From Spirochaetia bacterium (GTDB lineage Bacteria; Spirochaetota; Spirochaetia; Sphaerochaetales; Sphaerochaetaceae): DNA of 5,663 bases. Shown here piece after piece: positions 1 to 4,648 of the stretch (position 1 is its first letter; each line of letters begins with the position of its first letter). A model generated the notes under the pieces. That model saw only the letters and a list, made by a program, of their open reading frames with translations, did not search any database and had not been told where the DNA came from. The stretch lies in NCBI GenBank assembly GCA_900769955.1, contig CAAGIP010000224.1, positions 1-5,663 of the forward strand. The letters are read 5' to 3'. A program made the translations under genes and the position numbers.

Positions 1-647
1 CCGATGAAGGTGTCCCTGACAGAGTCAAAGCCATCAGGCGTGAATGAAGATGTGAAGTAGTGATACATGTCTGGATCATAGAAGTTGTCAATCTCAATGA
101 CTCCGTCCTCATACCTTGAGCCCTGTGAGTAAAGTGACATCTGCAGGTTCTGGTTATCTATTTCAATGAGGTTGAAGGAGAACTCGCAGTACGGAAAGAG
201 TGATATGTTCCTTTCCCTGGATGAGGTGTTCTTCACCGTTATGTCCCATAGCTCCACCGCATCCCCGATGGGTATGAAGAGTTTCTGACTTGCCTTAATG
301 CCGTTGTATGAACACTTGAAGATGGAATATGACATGCCGTGACGCACCTCATATCGGGCCTTTGAAAGGCTCTTGGCCACAGGCTGCCACGATACTGACC
401 AGTAGTCTGACGTATCATCATCACGGAGGTATACATAGTGTCCCGGACGGTCCAGCGGAACTCCGTTGGCCCTGAAGCGGGTTATGCGGTGGTTCTCTGC
501 ACTCTCATGGAACATGTAGCCGCCTGCATTATGGCTTATCACCGTTCCGGTCTTCTCGCAGCCCAGATAGTTTGTCCAGGATACGGGTATGTCGGGACGT
601 GTTATCACATACTCCCTGTTTCTGTCATCAAAATAGCCATATTGCAT
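1..647 (-). CDS. Cellobiose phosphorylase (GH94), N-terminal part, cut by window edge
   Basis: This encodes the first 215 residues of a glycoside hydrolase family 94 phosphorylase, which in the cytoplasm splits cellobiose with inorganic phosphate into glucose 1-phosphate and glucose. The translation starts MQYGYFDDRNREYVITRPD and includes WTNYLGCE (24-31), the segment DRPGHYVYLRDDD (66-78), SWQPV (86-90) and VRHGMSYSIF (101-110), all typical of the N-terminal beta-sandwich domain of cellobiose phosphorylases. Members of the family are usually about 800 residues, so roughly three quarters, including the catalytic (alpha/alpha)6 barrel, lies beyond the left edge. The start is well fixed: AGGGGAGG (656-663) lies 8 bases upstream of the ATG. 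A promoter and an inverted repeat lie just upstream, so the gene probably has its own regulated transcript. GH94 membership is clear; cellobiose rather than cellodextrin or another beta-glucoside as substrate is inferred from resemblance of the N-terminus only. Confidence 0.93.
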   Translation of the reverse strand, partial: MQYGYFDDRNREYVITRPDIPVSWTNYLGCEKTGTVISHNAGGYMFHESAENHRITRFRANGVPLDRPGHYVYLRDDDTSDYWSVSWQPVAKSLSKARYEVRHGMSYSIFKCSYNGIKASQKLFIPIGDAVELWDITVKNTSSRERNISLFPYCEFSFNLIEIDNQNLQMSLYSQGSRYEDGVIEIDNFYDPDMYHYFTSSFTPDGFDSVRDTFI

Positions 648-667
648 GAACTTTTCCTCCCCTTTAA

Positions 668-686
668 TTGTTCACTGTTTGAACAA
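668..686. promoter_or_regulatory. 19-bp inverted repeat, candidate operator for the GH94 gene
   Basis: A perfect 7-bp inverted repeat with a 5-base centre reads TTGTTCAAACAGTGAACAA on the minus strand (arms TTGTTCA and TGAACAA). It begins about 4 bases downstream of the -10 box and covers the predicted transcription start, where a bound dimeric repressor would block initiation. It is not a likely terminator, because the stem is AT-rich and no T-run follows. The cognate regulator is not in the window. Confidence 0.5.
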
Positions 687-690
687 ACTA

Positions 691-720
691 ATTTTATCAT
701 GGGTTTGAGGAATCTGGCAA
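691..720 (-). promoter_or_regulatory. Sigma70-like promoter of the GH94 gene
   Basis: On the minus strand a -35 box TTGCCA (715-720; 5 of 6 consensus) is separated by 18 bases from a -10 box TAAAAT (691-696; 5 of 6). This places the transcription start near 683-685, about 37 bases before the GH94 start codon. The promoter lies wholly between the stop codon of the upstream ATPase gene (726) and the GH94 start, so GH94 need not depend on read-through from that gene. Confidence 0.55.
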
Positions 721-725
721 GGAAA

Positions 726-2072
726 TTATAGGGACACGATCCTATCCATCATGTACTTTCTGAGAAGGAATGTGCAGAAGTAGGGGAAGGTATAAAACTT
801 ACCGTTGAATCCTATGTTGTTTGCACAGAGTTTAATACCGTAATGGATATCAGGGTATCTGTCTTTTTCAATCAGGTTTGTAAGAGATGCAGTGGCATTG
901 TCCGATGCCTTCACTTCAACAGGAACAAGGGATGATGCATCCCGGATGAAGAAGTCCATCTCTATTGTTCCTTTTTCATTTCTGTAGTAGAACAGCTCAT
1001 ATCCCTGTTTGACAAGCATGTCTGCGACAATGTTCTCGAATATGGCACCTTTGTACGTGTTGAAATTCCTGTTCTGCCTCAGATCTGCCTGTGCTTCCTT
1101 GTCGAGGGAGGCGATAAGCAGCCCCGTATCCCGGTAATATATTTTATATTCAGCCGGGCTATAGTTTCCTTTTAAGGGCAGTTCAGGGAGCTCAAGGTTG
1201 TAACAGACATTTATGATGCCTGCATCCCTGAGCCAGTCCACGGTTCCGATATACTCCCTGTTTCTTGCGCCTGTGGCTACTTTTGTTATCTGATAGCGTT
1301 TGTTTTCCTTTGCCAGAAATACCGGAATGTGCGTATATATGTTTTTAATCTTTGATTTATCAAGGCCTTTGGCATATTTCAGTATATCTTCCTCATATGC
1401 TTTAAGTATCTGGACCTGCTCGTGGAGGATTCCTGAGAAGTTTCTCTGTTCAATGAACATATTCACAATATGCGGCATACCTCCGGTTATCATATAGTCC
1501 CTGAAGCAGTCCATCCATACAGACAATTCGTTTTCTGAGAATGGCTCAGTTTTCTTCATGTGTTCATACATGCTGTCTATCTGTGCAGACGAATAACCTT
1601 TTGCCCACAGAAACTCCTCGAAATCCAGTGAATGCATCTCGTAGTCTTCCTTATAGCCGACACTTACCGATGTGATCTGGCTGTAATTGACTCCCAGAAG
1701 GGATCCTGAGCATATGACATCGTAATGTCCGTCAAGCTTGAAGAATTTGAGACATGTTGCACAGTCAGGACATGCCTGCATTTCATCAAACAGTATGAGG
1801 GTATTATCAGGAACAAACCTGAACTCAGGATTGATGAGGGATATTTCCTTTATGACATTTTCAGGCGAAAACCCTGATGAGAATATCCTGGAATACTGTG
1901 GGTGTGTTATAAAATTGATTTCCACGAAGCATTCATAGCTTTCGCCGAAATGCTTTATTGAGGACGTCTTTCCAACCTGTCTTGCTCCCTTTACTATAAG
2001 CGGATTACGATCAGGGTCCTGTTTCCATCTGATAAGGAAATCATCTATTTTTCTGTGCAGACTGTATTTCAT
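726..2072 (-). CDS. AAA family ATPase with C-terminal DUF4143 domain
   Basis: A 448-residue protein of the widespread AAA_14/DUF4143 ATPase group, whose cellular role is unknown. It shows a Walker A P-loop GARQVGKT (29-36), a Walker B strand LILFDE (92-97) and a sensor-like VICSGS (119-124). The C-terminal part has the family's KGAIFENIVADML segment (341-353), then ELFYYRNEKGTIEMDFFIRD followed by LVPVEVKAS. This arrangement (E371, D373, then E386-V-K388) is the D...ExK pattern of restriction-endonuclease-like folds. I chose ATG at 2072 because MKYSLHRKIDDFLIRWK is the usual N-terminus of this family. An in-frame GTG at 2099 would add nine residues, but it lies inside the upstream repeat array. 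Neither start has a strong Shine-Dalgarno site. The gene is divergent from the brnT/brnA pair and followed by GH94 78 bp downstream. No frameshift or missing motif is seen, so it is probably intact. Confidence 0.9.
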   Translation of the reverse strand: MKYSLHRKIDDFLIRWKQDPDRNPLIVKGARQVGKTSSIKHFGESYECFVEINFITHPQYSRIFSSGFSPENVIKEISLINPEFRFVPDNTLILFDEMQACPDCATCLKFFKLDGHYDVICSGSLLGVNYSQITSVSVGYKEDYEMHSLDFEEFLWAKGYSSAQIDSMYEHMKKTEPFSENELSVWMDCFRDYMITGGMPHIVNMFIEQRNFSGILHEQVQILKAYEEDILKYAKGLDKSKIKNIYTHIPVFLAKENKRYQITKVATGARNREYIGTVDWLRDAGIINVCYNLELPELPLKGNYSPAEYKIYYRDTGLLIASLDKEAQADLRQNRNFNTYKGAIFENIVADMLVKQGYELFYYRNEKGTIEMDFFIRDASSLVPVEVKASDNATASLTNLIEKDRYPDIHYGIKLCANNIGFNGKFYTFPYFCTFLLRKYMMDRIVSL

Positions 2073-2094
2073 GGTTATTATATTATCAACAGGA

Positions 2095-2188
2095 ATCACA
2101 GAATTCCAATCAATTTTTTAAAAGAAATCACATTTTTCCAATTCTTTTGAAGCTATCTATCACATTTTTCCTTTCAATATGATCACAT
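2095..2188. repeat. Direct-repeat array stepped at 32 bp upstream of the ATPase gene
   Basis: Three copies of a roughly 16-bp unit occur in direct orientation. ATCACAGAATTCCAAT is at 2095-2110 and ATCACATTTTTCCAAT at 2127-2142 (13 of 16 identical). A third copy starting ATCACATTTTTCC is at 2159-2171, with a 4-base insertion before its terminal AAT. Their starts are exactly 32 bases apart, about three helical turns, so bound proteins would sit on one face of the DNA. A fourth short copy, ATCACAT, lies at 2182-2188. The array fills the space between the ATPase gene and the brnT promoter. A regulatory binding array is an inference. Confidence 0.6.
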
Positions 2189-2217
2189 GGCTTTGTGACG
2201 TAATGATAAATATATAT

Positions 2218-2246
2218 TTGATAGTATATACTATTGGATATATATT
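2218..2246 (+). promoter_or_regulatory. Promoter of the brnT/brnA operon
   Basis: TTGATA (2218-2223; 5 of 6) and TATATT (2241-2246; 5 of 6) are separated by exactly 17 bases, a near-ideal sigma70 promoter. Transcription would start near 2252-2254, about 14 bases before the brnT ATG at 2267. The surrounding DNA is strongly AT-rich, so overlapping -10 choices such as TATTAT (2243-2248) are possible. Confidence 0.6.
2221..2234. promoter_or_regulatory. Perfect 14-bp palindrome, candidate BrnA operator
   Basis: ATAGTATATACTAT is a perfect palindrome covering the end of the -35 box and most of the spacer of the brnT promoter. BrnA antitoxins are DNA-binding proteins that repress their own operon, alone or with BrnT, and palindromes at this position are the usual target. 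AT-rich palindromes do occur by chance, but the exact placement supports an operator. Confidence 0.5.
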
Positions 2247-2266
2247 ATGTTCAGGAGACCTTTTCA

Positions 2267-2578
2267 ATGACGGTGATCAGCAACGACGGGCGATTCGAAT
2301 GGGACAGCGGGAAGAACGAGCTGAATAAGAAGAAGCATCTACTGTCATTCGAAGAAATTCTGGAGGTTTTTGATGATCCTGCCTTTCTGTAAACCGCTGA
2401 TACTGAGCATTCCGTGAATGAGGAGCGATTCAGGGGAATAGGGTGTATCAGAGGAATCGTCATCATTACCACCTGTTTTATGGAAAAAGGCAAACGTCTA
2501 AGGATAATTAACGCAAGAAAAGCTACATCAAAGGAGGAGAAGCTGTACAATGAGAAATACAAAGAGTATTACAGATGA
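2267..2578 (+). pseudogene. brnT: BrnT-family toxin gene interrupted by an in-frame stop codon
   Basis: BrnT is a RelE-fold ribonuclease toxin that is neutralised by BrnA. The frame starts at ATG 2267 behind an AGGAGA site and gives the family N-terminus: FEWD (10-13), then K16-N17, N20 and K23-H24, then LSFEEILEVFDDPAFL (26-41). Codon 42 is TAA (2390-2392). The same frame then continues without a break for 61 codons with the rest of the family: EHS (47-49), EERF (52-55), a hydrophobic strand (GIVIITT, 63-69), and RLRIINARKAT (77-87). Total length without the stop, about 103 residues, is normal for BrnT, so this is one recent nonsense change rather than general decay. The 3' end overlaps brnA by 29 bases. 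The 41-residue product would lack the strands and helix containing the Arg-rich conserved part, so the toxin is probably inactive. Sequencing error or stop read-through cannot be excluded. Confidence 0.88.
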
Positions 2579-2825
2579 TAGACTTAAGGAAATTGCAGCC
2601 ATCATTCCGGTTCCGGATGATGATTCACCTGAAATAACGGAGGCTGAGGCGGCAAGGGCCCGCTTTGCACATGAATCTCACCCCGAATGGTACAGGACTG
2701 TTCCCGTAAAGCAGCAGATATCCATAAAAATCGACAGGGATGTACTGGAGGCACTGAAGGCTGAAGGAAAAGGATATCAGACACGAATCAACAAGATTCT
2801 GAGAGACGCTGTTCTGGGTGAGTGA
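2550..2825 (+). CDS. brnA: BrnA-family antitoxin
   Basis: A 91-residue protein matching the BrnA antitoxin family, a ribbon-helix-helix-type DNA-binding protein that binds BrnT and represses the operon. The acidic N-terminal region (about 1-50, including DDDSPEITEAEAARARF) fits the toxin-wrapping segment. The C-terminal part holds the DNA-binding unit: strand KQQISIKID (54-62), helix RDVLEALKAEG (63-73) and the typical GKGYQTRINKILRDAV (73-88). The start is well supported by AAGGAGGAG (2531-2539) ten bases before the ATG, located inside the end of brnT, and the 29-base overlap suggests translational coupling. The reading frame is intact although its partner toxin gene has a stop codon. Translation of brnA has its own strong ribosome site, so antitoxin could still be made. 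Confidence 0.92.
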   Translation: MRNTKSITDDRLKEIAAIIPVPDDDSPEITEAEAARARFAHESHPEWYRTVPVKQQISIKIDRDVLEALKAEGKGYQTRINKILRDAVLGE

Positions 2826-2882
2826 ATCAAACGGCTGAAATACCGAATGTTTTTGTCAAAACGAGATCTTCAATATTTTTGT

Positions 2883-2895
2883 GTAAACAGTTTAC
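2883..2895. repeat. 13-bp palindrome GTAAACAGTTTAC
   Basis: A 6-bp perfect inverted repeat around a single central A, 58 bases downstream of brnA and just outside the stop codon of the AT-hook-like frame. It could be an operator, a relic of an element end, or chance in AT-rich DNA. Confidence 0.3.
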
Positions 2896-2907
2896 CAAAT
2901 TTCAGGA

Positions 2908-3069
2908 CTAAGTATTCTTTTTAGGCCTGCCTCTGGGGCGCTTAGGTCCATCTGAGGCAGGCTTTTCCTTCCTTGTCCTTCCAGGTTTTCTTTTCTCATT
3001 CGTGCATGTGGTAAGCTCCGGTTTAACCAGCTCTTCCATTACTGAAGGCAGAGTGTGACCCAGTATCTG
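2908..3069 (-). pseudogene. C-terminal remnant of a protein with AT-hook-like tail, possibly a transposase
   Basis: On the minus strand an open frame without a credible start ends at TAG 2908-2910. It reads LPSVMEELVKPELTT, then a strongly basic tail with KRKPGRTRKEKP and KRPRGRPKK. The RPRGRPKK core is an AT-hook-type minor-groove motif, which is common at the C-termini of some transposases and DNA-binding proteins. The frame is closed upstream by TGA at 3070-3072, so only about 53 residues remain. The parent family cannot be named from this piece. The biased basic composition and clean stop suggest former coding; a chance frame is the alternative. Confidence 0.3.
2923..2970 (+). terminator. 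Possible rho-independent terminator downstream of brnA
   Basis: A 9-bp GC-rich stem (GCCTGCCTC 2925-2933 with GAGGCAGGC 2954-2962), extendable by a G-U and an A-T pair, is followed on the plus strand by TTTTCCTT. The 20-base loop is long but can be shortened by TGG/CCA pairing. It lies about 100 bases after the brnA stop and is oriented to end that transcript. The same bases encode an Arg/Pro/Gly-rich tail on the minus strand, so the symmetry could instead reflect repeated codons. Confidence 0.4.
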
Positions 3070-3154
3070 TCATGGTCTGTCTTTGATAGCCTTAAATTAC
3101 CAAGAAAGATCGTATCAATCTTGGGGCACTTATATAAAGTGTCTTTTCTAAGTA

Positions 3155-3186
3155 ATCTCCATGAGTCGAAAAGCGACAAAGGAGAT
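3155..3186. repeat. Nested inverted repeat upstream of the helix-turn-helix fragment
   Basis: Outer arms ATCTCC (3155-3160) and GGAGAT (3181-3186) enclose inner arms GTCG (3165-3168) and CGAC (3174-3177) around AAAAG. As RNA it would form a two-part hairpin ending one base before the ribosome-site-like CAGGAG (3187-3192) of the following ORF. Its significance is uncertain. Confidence 0.3.
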
Positions 3187-3201
3187 CAGGAGCATGCTGA
3201 A

Positions 3202-3396
3202 ATGCATCAGATTGAAGAGATTTACAGTCTCTACGACAGCGGTTTCAGCCAGAGTGAAAAAGCCAAGGAACTGGGAATAGACCGCAAGACCGTAAGTTCG
3301 TATCTTGATAAGAAGAACTATAACTATACGGTAATGGATGTGGCAGCGTTACATCTGCCACGAATCAGCAAGGCAATCAGGCTTTCTTCTGTATGA
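3202..3396 (+). pseudogene. IS21 IstA-like helix-turn-helix fragment
   Basis: From ATG 3202, with CAGGAG nine bases upstream, the frame gives MHQIEEIYSLYDSGFSQSEK and then AKELGIDRKTVSSYLDKKNYN. This is the N-terminal helix-turn-helix pattern of IS21-type IstA transposases and similar recombinases: first helix IEEIYSLYDSG, second SQSEKAKELG, recognition helix DRKTVSSYLDK. Such proteins are normally several hundred residues. Here resemblance stops at about residue 41 (near 3325), and the remaining 23 codons run into the 3' end of the codB-like gene on the other strand. That gives a 64-residue ORF overlapping codB by 20 bases tail to tail. I read it as a truncated element in which only the DNA-binding start survives. 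The frame is also open upstream to 3055, but that part shows no family resemblance. No istB and no element ends were found. Confidence 0.5.
3340..3361. repeat. Hairpin just downstream of the codB-like gene
   Basis: A perfect 7-bp inverted repeat (GTGGCAG 3340-3346 and CTGCCAC 3355-3361) with an 8-base loop lies 15 bases after the permease stop codon on the minus strand. No T-run follows on either strand, so it is not a classical intrinsic terminator. It may stabilise the 3' end of the operon mRNA or assist factor-dependent termination. Confidence 0.4.
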
Positions 3397-4621
3397 AGTG
3401 ACCGATGAGGTAACAGACTGTGGCAACTGCCATACCGTTTATGGATGCAACTCCCCAGTGGAGGACATTGGCCACGACTGCACCGAGTATGACACCGATG
3501 ACCGCATACCAGTTGACCACTGCCCTGACCTCCGTGTCTTCGTACTCCTTCCTGTTGAGGAAGTAGGAGAGTACTATGATGATTCCGCATGGAGGAAGTG
3601 TGCAGTTGAGAATGTTGAGCCAGGAGCAGAAGTTCCAGTAGAGCCAGACAGCCGTGAGGGTTCCGAAGATACCTGAGATCAGGACCATGGGTTTCTTCTT
3701 CTGCCCGAATATGTTGGCCAGTCCCAGTCCAGCAGAGTAGAGGGCGTTATCGTTGGTTGTCCAGATGTTGAGTCCCAGGACCAGTACTGCCAGATAGAAG
3801 AGGTTCAGGTTGAGCATGACTTCGAAGATGTCGTTTCCGCCTACGTAGATTGAGGAGATGCCACCCATGAAGAACATGAGGGAGTTTCCCAGGAAGAAGG
3901 CGATGACTGTTGTGATGACTCCGGTCTTGCCGTCTTTTGCGAATCTTGCGAAGTTAGGGGTTGCTGTACCGCCTGAGACGAAGGAACCGACTACCAGGCC
4001 TGCACCTGAGATGACAGTGAGGGAGCCGGAGCTCTTTGCGAACTGCTGTACAAGAGTCATGTCACCGCGCTTTACGGCAAGGATCATGGCAACCGTACCG
4101 AGGATTGCGACGCAGGGGACTGCGATGTAGCTGACAATGGTGAGTGACTTGATGCCGAAGTAGGCGGAGGCTGTCATGCAGATGCCTGCCACAATGACAA
4201 GCGCCCATTCTGCAGCCTTGCTGCCGCCGAGAAGCTCATTGGCTACAGGGATTGCGAACATGGCGACGCCGACACCGAACCAGCCGATCTGGGTGAAGGA
4301 GATCATTGCAGACGGAAGGTAGGAACCTTTTGTTCCGAAGGCTTTTCGTGCAAGGAGGTCGAGGGAGAGTCCTGTCTTAGCACCGACATAGCCCAGAAGA
4401 CCGGTGTAGAGGGCAAGTATTGCACCTCCAACTATGAGGGCGCCGATAAAGCCGGTAAGGTCCAGGCCGTCGGCAAGCTGCTGTCCTACCCACATGGAAG
4501 CGGAGAAGAAAGTGAAGCCAAGCATGATCATGAACATGGTCAGGAAGCTTCTTCTTGCAGTTGTCGGAACGGCTTTTTCCGCGTAGTCGATGTCGACTAC
4601 CTGTGCTGTTTCTTTTGCCAT
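3377..4621 (-). CDS. codB: Cytosine permease (NCS1 family, CodB-like)
   Basis: A 414-residue inner-membrane transporter of the nucleobase-cation-symport-1 family, expected to bring cytosine (or a close base) into the cell with a coupling cation. Length and sequence run parallel to E. coli CodB (419 residues): GFTFFSASMWVG (35-46), GAKTGL (80-85), TQIGWFGVGVAMFAIPV (110-126), VVGSFVSGGT (210-219), AFFLGNSLMF (241-250) and VLGLNIWTTNDNALYSAGLG (281-300). Q111, W114, S213, F214, S216, N290 and D291 match residues I recall lining the cytosine site in CodB, which argues for cytosine over purines or allantoin. About twelve hydrophobic membrane segments are visible and there is no signal peptide. 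The start has AAGGA (4629-4633) seven bases upstream. It follows the phosphoribosyltransferase-like gene by 27 bases, so the two are probably cotranscribed. No cytosine deaminase gene is in the window. Confidence 0.93.
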   Translation of the reverse strand: MAKETAQVVDIDYAEKAVPTTARRSFLTMFMIMLGFTFFSASMWVGQQLADGLDLTGFIGALIVGGAILALYTGLLGYVGAKTGLSLDLLARKAFGTKGSYLPSAMISFTQIGWFGVGVAMFAIPVANELLGGSKAAEWALVIVAGICMTASAYFGIKSLTIVSYIAVPCVAILGTVAMILAVKRGDMTLVQQFAKSSGSLTVISGAGLVVGSFVSGGTATPNFARFAKDGKTGVITTVIAFFLGNSLMFFMGGISSIYVGGNDIFEVMLNLNLFYLAVLVLGLNIWTTNDNALYSAGLGLANIFGQKKKPMVLISGIFGTLTAVWLYWNFCSWLNILNCTLPPCGIIIVLSYFLNRKEYEDTEVRAVVNWYAVIGVILGAVVANVLHWGVASINGMAVATVCYLIGHFIQKKA

Positions 4622-4648
4622 TGGTTTATCCTTTTATAGTTTTAAGGT

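Larger units (their letters stand above)
2826..3201. other. Gene-poor stretch with inverted repeats and mobile-element debris
   Basis: No sound gene is visible between brnA and the helix-turn-helix fragment. The stretch holds two short palindromes (TTTTGTCAAAA at 2851-2861; GTAAACAGTTTAC at 2883-2895). It also contains a hairpin followed by T4 (2925-2966), a minus-strand AT-hook-like reading frame (2908-3069) and a nested hairpin (3155-3186). A second minus-strand frame is open at about 3048-3187, but it matches nothing I recognise and may be chance. Confidence 0.5.

Noticed and set aside
239..436. Minus-strand ORF of 65 codons inside the GH94 gene
   Set aside because: It is another frame of the GH94 coding sequence, whose true frame is certain from conserved motifs.
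438..731. Plus-strand ORF of 97 codons opposite the GH94 gene
   Set aside because: It is antisense to a clear GH94 coding region, has no ribosome site and no recognisable motif.
2073..2099. GTG start for the ATPase, adding nine residues
   Set aside because: The extra residues are atypical for the family and overlap the first copy of the repeat array; ATG 2072 gives the usual N-terminus.
2095..2188. CRISPR array
   Set aside because: Repeats are only about 16 bp, degenerate, three to four in number, spaced by 16-base gaps, with no cas genes.
2251..2562. Minus-strand ORF of 103 codons opposite brnT
   Set aside because: Its translation is low-complexity Ser/Phe-rich and matches the antisense of the BrnT frame; the plus-strand frame carries the family motifs.
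3055..3201. Upstream extension of the helix-turn-helix ORF back to ATG 3055
   Set aside because: The added 49 residues show no family resemblance, and ATG 3202 has a better ribosome site and aligns with the usual start of the domain.
3338..3676. Plus-strand ORF of 112 codons opposite the 3' part of codB
   Set aside because: It lies antisense to conserved permease sequence and shows only mirrored composition.
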